Below are positions 51,120-61,559 of a stretch of 64,000 bases of DNA, piece by piece. A model generated the notes under the pieces. It searched no databases. It was not told the DNA's origin and saw only the letters and a program-made list of their open reading frames with translations. This stretch comes from Schizochytrium sp. TIO01 (lineage: Eukaryota > Sar > Bigyra > Thraustochytrida > Thraustochytriidae): the NCBI GenBank assembly GCA_004764695.1, contig SMSO01000032.1, positions 7,398,668 to 7,462,667 of the forward strand, written 5' to 3'. Position 1 is the stretch's first letter. Each line of letters opens with the position of its first letter. Both the position numbers and the translations under genes were made by a program.

Positions 51120-52735
51120 TCTTCTTCAAGTTCCCTTTTGTCTTCGGTCAGCCTCTCCTAAACTAGCTTCAGAGGCCACCTCGCAGCAGGCCTCCACGGC
51201 TTGCAGCTCCACGCGATACCTCCCTCGCCAAACGAATTCTGCAAATCAGCTGATCCCGCCAAAAGCAAGTCTTTGCAGACTGTGACAGCAGGTCCCTCGC
51301 CTCGTCCAGATCCGACGACACTTACCAGCCCACGAAGCGGCCAGTTGACCAATTCTCAATTGTCGCTCGCCCTTCAAGGCCTCAGCTCCAAGCTTCTTCT
51401 GGGCGAGCGAGTTTGCATGTGCAAGCAGAAATTGACTTCCCCTTCTACCAAACAGGTGTTTTGCACAGTGCTTTTGTACAGACACCACTACCCAATACGA
51501 TAAGAGGTGCTAGTGCTCACGCCAAGAGCGTGCACACAATTTAAGGGTGTTCACTACTTCTCCAGTACCATCACCAGAGTCAATCAATATGAAGAATTGC
51601 CCGCACGTTTCATTGCATCGGCCGAGCAATCGAGCATGGTCGCATCACCACCTAGCCAAGCGAGAGCTGTCTTGCTCGACTCGAGTTTAGCGCAATAGGC
51701 CCTTACTTGGGACAGTCTGCTCCACACGTAATAAATTAATTATGAGTGGCTCAGTTACGGGAAACGCGTATTGAAAAATCCAATGTATTACTATCTTTCT
51801 TTCTATGTTTAGGCTAACTGCTACCTACAGTCGCATTCCTATGCGCTGATATACCTGAAACGGTGTCGTGCTATTTACAATTAATTTGATTCTTCTTCTC
51901 TTCTCTGTAATATATTAGCAATGTAAAGACAGAACTCACATCAAAGTCGCCGCTGTTTAGGTTGTGAAGCACAGTTTGGCGATTGGTGCGACGAGCCATC
52001 GAGGTTGGGAATTCTTGAGGAAACAATCTCTGCTACAGATCAAAATGGGTGTGGATTTCTGGAGGCGACGAGCGAGGGACGATTTGGTCAGGTGTATGAT
52101 GGTGCCTTTCACTGCTTGGTTGATGGTAAGTAGGGAGGAAGTAAGTACCTACGACAAGTTTGTAGCCAGTCGGCACGCACGCGCCTAAGGCCCATTACGA
52201 AAACCGGTAGTGTCAGGGTAGATTTACATTGAGTGACACGACTCAGGTAGGGACTAACTGCACGTGTGAGTGAGCGATCAGGATTGAAGCAAACCAAAGG
52301 GACTCGGCTACGCAGGAAGCTGGTTTTTTGCATATTTGCTGTAACTTGTGTTTTAGAGCTGCCATTTAGCAAGTAATATGAGGAATCAGGGAATTATAAA
52401 CATGTCTAGTTTTATTTGGACACTGCAAAGGTGGCGAGGGGAATGGGTCGTTTCGGGAGTAACGACGAAATGTGAAGATTAGCAAAGAACACAGCTTGCT
52501 CTTGTCTAACGTGAAATGAGCGATCTCATCATGCTTCTTTGAGAAAAGAGGCAATTATTAACGTTGATTTTCTATTATTAAAGGAAGAACATCAATAATA
52601 ATTTCCTTCAAGTTATAATTGGTGATTGAGTATGAACTTTGGAAAATGAAAGAATAATTTAGATGCTATTATTGTTTGCGCCTTGTTTTAGGGAAAGGGA
52701 ATGATTCAAAAAGTTAAAGTGGGCGAGTATTTGTC
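51120..52735. other. Intergenic region
   Basis: About 1.6 kb. The left 400 bases are GC-richer and give shadow frames on both strands, probably promoter/5' UTR of the SR-rich gene. The rest is AT-rich. A GTACCTA word occurs at 52145. No supportable gene. Confidence 0.5.
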
Positions 52736-53977
52736 TCATAGGGTTGCTTTGTGAAGATGCTTTTCAAGATAGATCGTAGATTTGCGGTGTAATCCAACCG
52801 GCTTTATGAGGCGGTGAGGCTCAAAATCAATGTTAGCCAAGGCAATTGCTTGATCACCAAACTGAGACAAAAATTCTCGACAAGCTGCAGCATCTGAATT
52901 ACATGCATCAACTACCCTTTGCAATTTCCATGCCTCGAATGTTTGTATAGCCCGAATGCCTTTGCAACCACCGACCTGGAACTCAGATTTTCCAAGGCCC
53001 CTCGGCAGTTCATTCCCAAGCATATCTGGATTCGCACGAATATATTCACGGAGTGCTTCAACAGTATGTAAAAGCATTGGCATGTGCTCCTTAAAAAATA
53101 GTTCCAGGATGGGCCCAAGAGTCTCTGGAATCTGATCATCAGGTAGGAAACCTGCTTGACCGACGGGCTCACTTGTGAACTTGCGTTGGGAAGGATCATA
53201 CGAGGCTTTTTGTTCAGCACCTGGGTATACAAAGCCACGGACACGCTCTACATACTCTGCAACTTCAGGGTAATTCTCTTTCATCATTTTGCCTGGTACA
53301 GGGTCCCGGTACAAATGCGCATAAAGAAAAGTAATGAGCCCAAAGTCACCAACACATGGTGCATTACCAAGCAGATAGCGGTGCTTGCGTAAATGAATCG
53401 CCATTGCATCAAGAAAATTGCGATATGTCTCTTCAATTCCAGGGATGGTGGCTGGAGATATTCCAAGTCCTGGGAGCATCCCGGAAAATTGTTTCATGTT
53501 GCGACGTGCAAGTTGTAGGCGCTTTTCAAGATCTTCCGGGGTTGAATTAGCATGCCCTTCGGGATTTCCAGCGCGGTCCCATTCATGCACTAAAAATTCA
53601 AGCTGCTCAGGGAAGTTCCAACGAAAATGCATGCCAGGTAGAAGAAACCATTGATCTCCAAAGATCTCTAAAATTCTGGCGACAAGCTTTTGACATGGTG
53701 AGCTTGGAATTACCGAGCGGTCATTGGGGAATTTTTTCTCAAAGTAGTCAATTATCACAGTCGTGTCTTGAATCACGGTGCCATCACTATCGATAGCTAC
53801 AGGCACAACTGCCCAGCCTACGTTTGGCAAGATAACGTGGCGGTACACGTCTGCGCTGGCTGTCACCAATCGCAGAGGCAGTCCTTTATACCGCAAGTAC
53901 CCATGAGCTTTCCCGGTGTATGCAGACTGCTCCATGCCCAAAAGCGTCACGACGCCGTCATCATGTCCTTCAGCCAT
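52736..53977 (-). CDS. Glutathione S-transferase-like protein
   Basis: A 413-residue protein with an N-terminal thioredoxin-like domain (VTLLGMEQSAYTGKAHGYLR, then the TVIQDTTVIIDYFEKKFP pattern, where a cis-Pro and the SxxI-type loop of GSTs would lie). A GST C-terminal helical domain follows, with YLLGNAPCVGDFGLITFLYA (the N-capping/hydrophobic-staple Asp motif of GSTs) and YPEVAEYVERVRGF. About 150 extra residues after the GST part (PDDQIPETLGPILELFFKEH and onward) make it longer than typical 200-230-residue GSTs. Substrate and class are unknown; it could be a non-catalytic GST-fold protein. The open frame begins at a GTG three codons earlier; I use the ATG at 53977. It is co-oriented with its neighbours. 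Confidence 0.85.
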   Translation of the reverse strand: MAEGHDDGVVTLLGMEQSAYTGKAHGYLRYKGLPLRLVTASADVYRHVILPNVGWAVVPVAIDSDGTVIQDTTVIIDYFEKKFPNDRSVIPSSPCQKLVARILEIFGDQWFLLPGMHFRWNFPEQLEFLVHEWDRAGNPEGHANSTPEDLEKRLQLARRNMKQFSGMLPGLGISPATIPGIEETYRNFLDAMAIHLRKHRYLLGNAPCVGDFGLITFLYAHLYRDPVPGKMMKENYPEVAEYVERVRGFVYPGAEQKASYDPSQRKFTSEPVGQAGFLPDDQIPETLGPILELFFKEHMPMLLHTVEALREYIRANPDMLGNELPRGLGKSEFQVGGCKGIRAIQTFEAWKLQRVVDACNSDAAACREFLSQFGDQAIALANIDFEPHRLIKPVGLHRKSTIYLEKHLHKATL

Positions 53978-55926
53978 GATTGTCACCTGCAGTGGGGCAA
54001 TCCTAGCTTGCAGAACAGAAGCTCAACTTTCAAGGGATATGATCTGATGCACAAAGCGCAGAGGTCGTCGACCAGTCTGCAGCTCAGTCTGAGCCAAGCT
54101 CTTCAGAATCGCGTGTGACACACGGTTCTCCCTCGCCGCTTTGCACCAAGGCAGTTTCTGCGTCAAGTCTGTTGCTGGCAAGTTCAAGGACCCAGGTACT
54201 GAGCTTTGGAATTCTGATCCCTAGCTAGACTCCCAGACAGGGTCTTTCCGCTCCTTGTCTCTCCCTTATCTTTAACGATGTCTCACCATGAAAATTAAGA
54301 AAAAGCTCGGGACCTCTTTCTTTCAGTTCTCTACGACCTCCAACTTGTCCACGAGACCAGTGAACTACAAAGCTCGATCGCGAGCAGCCCGGAGAGACTT
54401 ACTTGTTTCCTTGTGATGTTGCTGATGTCTTCGGAGATGATACTAGTACCTACTCGAGTATACGGCGTGAATTGCATCGTTCTATCGAGGGTCTGAGTCT
54501 GGTAAAAGAAGAACTCGAGTCCTTAATTGGGTAAAAGTACCTACCTGAACAAAACAAGAGGCAAACAAAACGAAACGAAACGAAATTAAAGAAAAGAAAA
54601 ACAAAGTCAACGTCAATGTCAACGTCAAAATCAAAATCAAATCAAAATCAAAACCAACCCTGGACCTGTCAAGGGTGGACGGACTTAGAAAAATCTTCAT
54701 TACAGAAAGAAACCTTCAACTCCATCCACCTGATAGCCTTGACACTTTTAGAAAGTTTCGCTCTTAGTTGATGTTGATGACGCAGACGATGACGCCTTCG
54801 AAGACATGTTGGTCCGCTATGATGTACTGAAAAACTGAAAACGTGCAGACAGTAGGTAGGTAGGTACCTAGATACTTGCATCGAAAGTAGACTTTGTGTG
54901 TTTCGACTTTCACGTCATTTGTTCTAGTTTTCAAGCTTTATTACCTACCCGAGGTTCAAGTTTACGTGGGGAGGGAGAAAAGGGCACATAATACTAGTGA
55001 TTCAAGGCAGGTGACGATTGTTTGGGATTGGGTTTCAATACCAATGGTTCAGAGCAACAACTTATTGGTCATTCTGGCTTGAGTTTTTACTCAAGTTTCA
55101 CTCAAGCTTAAAGGATTCTAGGGCATATATGATTAGTGAATGTGACTTCAAAGTTGTGCGCATATGTCGCTAATATGGCCAGCCTATTTGAGACATTCTA
55201 CATCGACAGGGATAACACAACATATTTGACAAAGAGAAAAACGGCCTTAAAGCGTTTGCAGCTATCTTCTTTTTTCACAACAACCCAGAAGGAAACACAG
55301 TAGATTATAGAGCTCAAATTTCAATTATTTTGGTATTAGACACAAAGGTAGGTAGGTAGGTAAGGAAGTAATTAAGTAGCGAAGATAGACACTCTAAGAA
55401 CTCGGGCAGTTCAAGTTGTTGAACCCGGTAGGTACAAGCGTCCCCGCGAAGTATTCTGGGTTAACGTGTGCGAATCGGTCGAAGAATCGTCCCTTTCAAG
55501 GTTTTGAAGTATAGAGCAGTTGCACGATGTATCTTGTCAGCGCTCAAACGTAGTAGATATGTAGGAGACGCTCAAGTTTAAGGCCTATCTACGATTCCTG
55601 CTTTAAAAAAAAAGAACCTGCCGTAAAGATTTACTCGTACTACCCGGCATCCCAGAATTTCCTAAAACTTATAAACCACTTGAAGGAGTGACAATGGTCA
55701 TAAGAGGTATGCCAAATAGCGCCTTGGTTGTTGATGTACGAAAAATTCGAAGCTGGGAATAGTGTAAGTTTGATAGAAACAGCAACATTGCACCGAGATT
55801 AAGCTGGCATGTAACATCGTAAAGGAGCTGTAAACCCCATAAGAAATTGGCTTCTAGAACTTTCAAACAGTATGCCAACAAATCTGTCTGCTCTACACAA
55901 TGCCAAGTGGAAAAGCGGTATTCAAT
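53978..55926. other. Intergenic region rich in TAGGTAC words and simple repeats
   Basis: About 1.95 kb without a supportable gene. GTACCTA/TAGGTAC occurs at about 54446, 54538, 54861 and 55429, with (TAGG)n at 54852-54864 and 55346-55362. A TCAAAA-type array is listed separately. Confidence 0.5.
54606..54656. repeat. (TCAACG / TCAAAA)n tandem repeat
   Basis: Six-base units grading from TCAACG/TCAATG into TCAAAA, in non-coding DNA. Confidence 0.85.
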
Positions 55927-57084
55927 TTATTCATCTTCAAGCATTTTCTCAGATTTCGAAAGACCGTCGAAGATGCTTTCCGGCTTGGCATTCTCGAAGG
56001 CGATGCGGTAAATATTGCAAAAGAGGGGGAAGAGATCATCAGCAGCACTTTCTTCGGGAAACTCTGCCTTGAGAATCTTGTACACCTCCGAGCAGGCCAA
56101 TGTACCTTGCAGCTTTTGGCCGCCAAGAAGCTCCGCCTCAATCTCATCCCATGACTTCTGGGAACCTCCCTTTACAAAGGCCTCAGCACACTTGCGATTG
56201 CGACCACCATAGCAAGTAGTAATGAGGTCAGCAGCACCGCAGGACTGCAAAAGGATTTCAATAGGGAATTCGCCTGTGCGCAACTCAATAAAGCGACCCA
56301 TTTCCAAAAGGCCAATTCGGATGATGGCAGCCTTGGTGTTGTTTCCATAGCCAAGACCATCACAGAAGCCAGCACCAAGAGCAACAATGTTCTTGAGAGC
56401 ACCGCAGAGCTCTACGGCCTCAGACCGGCGCACGGTAGTGATGTGGAATTTGGGGCGCTGGAAGAGCTCCTGGAGAACACGAGCGTGCTCTGCAGGACCA
56501 CCAATGGTAGCTTCGGCGAAGTCACCCTCAGCAATCTCAGAGGCAACATTGGCACCCATAAGGGCAGAAACTTCAACGTCAAGGCCCTTGCGGATAAGGT
56601 CGGATACAAGGACGATACCGTTATCATCGAAGTCGATACCCTTGATGAGAGAAATAGCAATGGCGTTTTCACTCATGCTCTTCTTAATTGTTGGCAAGAG
56701 CTTGTCGAGAAACTGGTGGGGGACTACGAAGACAAGCACGTCAGCTTTATCACAGGCCTTGGCAAGATCAGGCTCTGCAATGATGTTCTTTGGGAGCTTG
56801 ATGTTGGGCAAGTACTTGACATTCTCGTGGTCCTCGTTCATGATCTCCGTAAGCTTGCGGCCATTGATCTCTTCTTCGTAGACCCACATTTGGACATCCT
56901 TCTCGAAAAGCTTGGGCTTTTCTGCGCAGTTCTCTGCGCAGAGAATGCCAGCAGTGCATCCCCAGTTGCCGGATCCGATGATGGCAACCTTGAGCGGGGG
57001 CGTGGGCATCTTGCAGCCATCCTTTGACTCAGCCTCAGCCCGAGCGGACAGGCCAAGGGTCATGCTCTTCAGTCTTTGCAGCAT
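55927..57084 (-). CDS. GPD1: NAD-dependent glycerol-3-phosphate dehydrogenase
   Basis: A 385-residue soluble enzyme interconverting dihydroxyacetone phosphate and glycerol 3-phosphate (EC 1.1.1.8). The NAD-binding motif is VAIIGSGNWGCTAG (Gly37, Gly39, Gly42). Substrate-site lysines are Lys148 (SLIKGID) and Lys231 (CGALKNIVALGAGF), matching human GPD1 Lys120 and Lys204. The family motifs GYGNNTKAAIIRIG, TCYGGRNRKCAEAF and the end KLQGTLACSEVY are all present. About 26 extra N-terminal residues (MLQRLKSMTLGLSARAEAES) precede the core and contain basic and acidic residues, so an organelle signal is not clear. It could supply glycerol 3-phosphate for lipid synthesis; this is inference. The start is an ATG, with an alternative at codon 8 or 26. 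Codons are strongly biased to G/C third positions, as in ARPC1 and eIF4E. Confidence 0.96.
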   Translation of the reverse strand: MLQRLKSMTLGLSARAEAESKDGCKMPTPPLKVAIIGSGNWGCTAGILCAENCAEKPKLFEKDVQMWVYEEEINGRKLTEIMNEDHENVKYLPNIKLPKNIIAEPDLAKACDKADVLVFVVPHQFLDKLLPTIKKSMSENAIAISLIKGIDFDDNGIVLVSDLIRKGLDVEVSALMGANVASEIAEGDFAEATIGGPAEHARVLQELFQRPKFHITTVRRSEAVELCGALKNIVALGAGFCDGLGYGNNTKAAIIRIGLLEMGRFIELRTGEFPIEILLQSCGAADLITTCYGGRNRKCAEAFVKGGSQKSWDEIEAELLGGQKLQGTLACSEVYKILKAEFPEESAADDLFPLFCNIYRIAFENAKPESIFDGLSKSEKMLEDE

Positions 57085-57489
57085 CTTTCTATTTCTACGC
57101 TAGCGAGCTTTCTCCAAGGGCTCGAATTCCTAGGCGTGCCTTGTTCTTGTACTTGGTTTTAGCTCGCTCGCTCACAGCCAGCGATGCTCTTTTCTTTCCT
57201 GCTTTTCCGCTTCACTGATGGACCAAAGCGCTGATCTCAGGATTCCAAGCAGAACCTTGGGCACGCTATTTCCTGGACCGTGTCTTTGCGGTTTTCCTAA
57301 AGCTAGTCTCTTGAGTTGCGGGTTTGATTCAAGGTTTGCTTTGGCGTTGGCGCCTCTGCGGATAGATTGACTGCTGATGACTTGCTGACTTGAGTCTGAG
57401 ATTTGATTCACTCAATGATTTCTCTTTTTCCTTTTCTTTTTCTTTTTATGTTTTCATTTAATTTTTCTTTGTTTAATCGCATCGCTTGC
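57085..57489. other. Intergenic region 5' of the dehydrogenase
   Basis: Likely promoter/5' region of the dehydrogenase gene on the minus strand, with a T/C-rich tract at 57420-57470. No gene seen. Confidence 0.5.
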
Positions 57490-57497
57490 TATAAAAG
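57490..57497 (+). promoter_or_regulatory. TATA-box-like element
   Basis: TATAAAAG is a consensus-like TATA box. It lies 25 bases before the ATG of the micro-ORF at 57522. A transcription start 25-30 bases downstream would fall near or just after that ATG, so the second in-frame ATG (57609) may be the real one. Confidence 0.4.
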
Positions 57498-57521
57498 TGG
57501 TTCGCTGCATTTTTCGTGGGC

Positions 57522-57686
57522 ATGAATTTCTTCTTCTACATTTCGGGCATCGTTCAATCTCCGCCAATTATCATATTCTTTATCTTCATCGACCCTCCAA
57601 GTCAAGCGATGGGCCCAAGAAACTCTGGCGGAGAGAGCGATGACTGGGAAAACCTTTTTGGTTGCTCTCTACCGGTCTGTACATAA
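57522..57686 (+). CDS. Putative micro-ORF, 54 codons
   Basis: An ATG frame of 54 codons, too short to score by length, beginning with a hydrophobic segment (NFFFYISGIVQSPPIIIFFI). A second in-frame ATG at 57609 begins MGPRNSGGESDDWENLFG and ends after SLPVCT. I do not recognise it. It could be a real small protein, the first exon of an intron-containing gene, or chance. The only supports are the TATA-like element upstream and the acidic/Trp-containing composition of the second half. Confidence 0.25.
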   Translation: MNFFFYISGIVQSPPIIIFFIFIDPPSQAMGPRNSGGESDDWENLFGCSLPVCT

Positions 57687-58316
57687 CGCCTAGTTAGAAC
57701 TTGCGCCATAAGTTGATTTTGGCTAAACATAAGTTTCATTTTCATAACCTCTTTTCTCTGTCCATTTACGCTCTTCTAAGAGTTAGTTCAATGGGATCGA
57801 AACAAAAGCAAATCAAATTGTTTAGTGCCAAATAGTTTTCATAATTTTCATTTCCAATTAAGTATAACTTTTTTCATTGCTCTTTCAAAAATATAATTGA
57901 TTGATCATGAGTACTTACTAATAGCACTACTAAAAGAAACCATGATAGAGCAATCAATGTTAAGCCACTCAAAGAAGAAAGAAGAAAGTGAAAGAATACC
58001 CCAACTGAGTTAAATTACAGGACCCGGGGCATTCTCATTTTCTTTTCCCTCGCCCTCTCGAGTTATCGAAGTCTGTTTCTTCGCCACTGCAACCGTAGTA
58101 ATCGCCGCATCTGTTGAGGTACCATTTTTTAGAGCTAGTGCACAGGTCCAAAGTCTTTATCCCGAGAGCTTCCCGTTCAATTCATGCACCTTAGCGCAAT
58201 TCCCTCTGCTCTCTTTGCTTCACCAATTCTAATGCCAATTCCTCGATTCCCTCTCCTTTTCCCTCTTAATTATCAAAACAGAACAAAGTTTATTCCACTT
58301 TTCATCGTCATTGAAA

Positions 58317-58396
<80 letters not shown>

Positions 58397-59420
58397 AAAA
58401 CTAAAAGAAACTTTTTCAAGGTAGGTACTTACAGCCATAAACAACGGAGCGAGCACATTAACAGGTGTCAATGCTCAGCCAGGCTGCTTTCGAGGGGCGT
58501 GACTAGTTCAACTGACGAGGTACGTACCTAGGTGCCTACTTTGCACGCGAAAGACGCGATCCGCGCGAGTTTGGCCTCCTTCGCGCGGCATAAACGCGAG
58601 TTATTCTTCTCTTTCACTTACTCATCGCATTACATTTCGCCTTTTCACAGGTTTCCTTCGGTTCTCCTTCCTCGCTGACCCATGGTACCTCATTCCTAAG
58701 GTTTAGGGTAGGAGGTCCCTCCCGTGAAAGCTCAGAGATGCTCTGCGAAATGAGGCGAAAAGTCGCTTTCACGCTGCGCTTGCGAGCTTTCACGAGCTTT
58801 TCACCCCTCCCTGGGCAACTTACATGCTCAGAAAGAAGACGCGAGGACGGTCCAGAGCGGCTACGACGGGTGCGGGTCTGCTCGCTAGCCCCGGGGTCCG
58901 AGAGCGTGAGTATCTTGAGGTTTCGAGGTTCCTGAGGTTTCTGAGGTTTGAGATGCTGTTGTTGTTCAACCTTGCCTTGTCAAAAGAAAGAAGAAAGAAA
59001 AAAAGAATGAATGAATGAAAAAAGAATCCTACGATATCATCAATTTCTTTCGAGTACCAGAATTGACATGAGGTTCTTTGAAGGTTTTATCGACAAGGTG
59101 CTGTGCAGAGAACGCCTTTTGATGCAAGAGTCGAGCCTGCGGCTGCCTTGGCAGTGAATTTAGTTCGTTTTAGTACGACTGGCCGCGGCGAGTTCTTGAA
59201 GTATCTCTCGAAGGGCTTTTCATAGTACTCCATTTTCAGAAATCTCCTCGATTCTGAAGAACTCAAAGGTCATGGGATGGATACAAGCGAGTAAAGAGCG
59301 CCTATAAAAACACAATCATAAAGAATACTTTCGAATGGAAAGTCGTCGAAGCAGAGAACCAAACGCATTCTAAATAAACCTTTCTTCTTGAGGTTTACAA
59401 TGTATGTATCTGACATTGCA
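57687..59420. other. Intergenic DNA with a long GAAA array
   Basis: No supportable gene. The stretch includes the (GAAA)n array, TAGGTAC words at 58422 and 58524, and a CGCG-rich cluster at about 58548-58605 (GACGCGATCCGCGCGAG and TTCGCGCGGC). A GTTTAGGGTAGG telomere-like word occurs once near 58700 but is not repeated. Confidence 0.5.
58317..58398. repeat. (GAAA)n microsatellite, about 20 units
   Basis: Pure GAAA array of about 80 bases. Open frames across it encode KERK or FLSF repeats and are artefacts. Confidence 0.98.
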
Positions 59421-59938
59421 TTAGATTTCATAGTTCATGAAGTGTTCTGAATATTGCAGAGCTTGTGCCATCGGCGCATCTCTATAAATGAAAAGTCGAA
59501 AATCAAGCTCAGAAGTTAATACACATGAACTGAAGGCTGCGCTGGCGTCATCATCGAAGGAAAGCCGCTGGAATTGAGCAAAGTCCATTCGCGTGCACAG
59601 CAGCCTACTCTGGGCTACCGGATCACTGTCTATATACCCGATCTCACCGTTTGTAGATCTCTGAGGCGGCATGAACTTTGACAATCGCATCACAGGCGGA
59701 AAGACCAAACGAGTTCCAGGAGGCTGAAGAACACGAATGCAAAAGTAAATATATGTCTTGACCTTCAAGCTGTGACAGAAGCCAATCGGCACTTGCTTGC
59801 AGCTAGAAAGTCGATCGCGTACGAAAGAAGCCAAAACTACCACTACATTCAATTCACCAAGGTCGACTTTGTGATCAAATAGTCTTGAAATTGTCTTGGT
59901 AGAACCCGTACATCTCTTGTGTTCAACGAAATCACTCG
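59421..59938 (-). pseudogene. Unrecognised protein-like open frame (possible gene fragment)
   Basis: A frame of about 172 codons on the minus strand from an upstream stop near 59940 to a stop at 59421. It has no ATG near its start; the first ATGs come after about 80 codons. Composition is protein-like (KTISRLFDHKVDLGELNVVV, then FVRDRLSSCKQVPIGFCHSL, and GEIGYIDSDPVAQSRLLCTR). I do not recognise it. A vague resemblance of VVVVLASFVRDRLSSCK to a helix in DDE transposases of the P-element/THAP9 type is too weak to rely on. It could be an internal or last exon, a decayed gene, or chance. Confidence 0.25.
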
Positions 59939-61054
59939 TTTAATCCCACTCGGAATCGTTTATAAAAACCGCTGCATGCACTGCGCTTCGACGTTGCCAT
60001 GCTATACAAGAAGATGCCTGAACTTCTTCTTGCTTTCCATCATCGTCATCATCATCACCACCATCGACCTCTAAAGTGGCCGAGTCCCACTTAAGCTCAT
60101 GCTTGCTCCAGTGATTCTATTTTTTATTTGATTTCTTCAAGTTGCAAATGATTAGTTCAAGTTCCCAATTCTTGTTATTCACCTTTTTAATTTCTTATTA
60201 AAATTAAAGAAAAAGCATCGCGCAAACATCCCGAGCAGGGCGTGCAAACTTCGCTCAGAGACCCAGAGATCTGATGAATTACACGCTCCCGCACGCTCCG
60301 GTTCAATCGCCAGAAGTTGCAGGAAACCACAAGAAGTCTAAGGCCACCGTGAAGACGACCCTCGGAAACCAGCCAAAGCGCCAGAGCGTCTCCGACATGT
60401 CTCCGCTTTGTCGGAGGACCGCCACTGTTTTGCTGTTCTGTGCTCAGAGTCACTTCAGAACTGAAGAACCTTTGGAGAGACATCCACAAATTACTGAGTA
60501 CCACACTTGCTTAGGTACATATGATATATGTGTGTATATATACACATATATATAACTCACATCCGACTATTATAAATGAAAAGAAAACAAGACAACGAGA
60601 ATTTATAATTGATCACTTTTCATGATGATCTTTTTACATTCCAAGCGGCAACTCTTTGCAGAGTTTATGAAGAAGACGTGCGTCCAGCTGGCCAGGGAAA
60701 ACTGCGGTGAAGCAGAGTCTGTACCCAAAGCTGGTCGTTGGTCGATGATTGCCAAGCCATTGCTTGCTTGTTGTTAATATTGTCAAATGGTTTTCAAGAG
60801 TCTTGAAATATGCACCTGACATCTTGTTATTGCCCAGCAAGCTGGACACTTTGCAAAATGAAGACAATGGGTCTCTTAATTCCAAGTCCCGGCTTTAATC
60901 TCAGCTTCTCTGTCGATGAAAGCTGTTGATCGGTGTGTCAAAGATAGTAGGCGGTGGTAGTACGATCAATCTAATGCAACCAATTTTGTATAAACCATTG
61001 ATTTGCTTGCCCTCCCTCGTTTTCTCTCAAGGAGTATCTTCACTCACTTACTCA
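59939..61054. other. Intergenic or decayed coding DNA
   Basis: No clear gene. A minus-strand frame at 60634-60891 (about 85 codons; GAYFKTLENHLTILTTSKQW and QLDARLLHKLCKELPLGM) has protein-like composition but no recognised domain and starts without an ATG. (TA)n with TGTGTATATATACACATATA lies at 60530-60553. The TAGGTAC word is at 60512. Confidence 0.35.
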
Positions 61055-61339
61055 CTATTGCATTGCATTGCATTGCATTGCATTGCATTGCATTGCATTG
61101 GCGAGCTCGTCCTCTACATCTACGAAAGTATCAAACAAACTCGCGCATTTGCCGCAATTTTTCATGAAATCTATTCGATTCTGTAGGTACTGTTCTGGAC
61201 GGTCTCCATTGCCACCAATGTGCCTCTTCCACTGCGGGTCATCCCAACCTTGGCGAAGATCAGCGCCAAGCCGCCCTTCTTGTTCTTCATTCCTACGATA
61301 ACTTGAGAACCGCGCATTCCTTACCACTGCGACTGACAT
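61055..61339 (-). CDS. Hypothetical 94-codon open frame ending in a pentanucleotide repeat
   Basis: The frame from an internal ATG (61339) reads MSVAVVRNARFSSYRRNEEQ and then GWDDPQWKRHIGGNGDRPEQ. It ends KNCGKCASLFDTF, then FVDVEDELA, running into the pentanucleotide array at 61057-61100, whose 15-base period in this frame encodes AMQCN repeats, and stopping with TAG just beyond. The frame continues upstream past this ATG to 61558. Composition is protein-like. It resembles no family I know. It may be real, an exon, or chance. Confidence 0.3.
   Translation of the reverse strand: MSVAVVRNARFSSYRRNEEQEGRLGADLRQGWDDPQWKRHIGGNGDRPEQYLQNRIDFMKNCGKCASLFDTFVDVEDELANAMQCNAMQCNAMQ
61057..61100. repeat. 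(CATTG)n pentanucleotide microsatellite
   Basis: About eight and a half perfect CATTG units. Confidence 0.98.
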
Positions 61340-61559
61340 TCCTATCAGTCTGGCGAAACAAGTGCCCGAGAGGGGCCAAGCGGTGAGGTGAGATGAGCTG
61401 AGTGGTTCGCGTGGAAGATGGATGAGAGCTAGGTAGGTGTTTAGACTGCCTACGCTGCTATAAAGGTAGGTCATCTCGACAAGTTTGCACCGTAAAGAAT
61501 GATGGATTGCATAAAATGATCTGACCTTAAAATGGAGCGACATGAATGAATTGCTCAAA

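Noticed and set aside
58184-58531. Frames encoding KERK or FLSF repeats
   Set aside because: They are translations of the GAAA array on the two strands.
58690-58715. Telomere-like GTTTAGGGTAGG
   Set aside because: Single copy and not a tandem array, so no evidence for a telomere relic.
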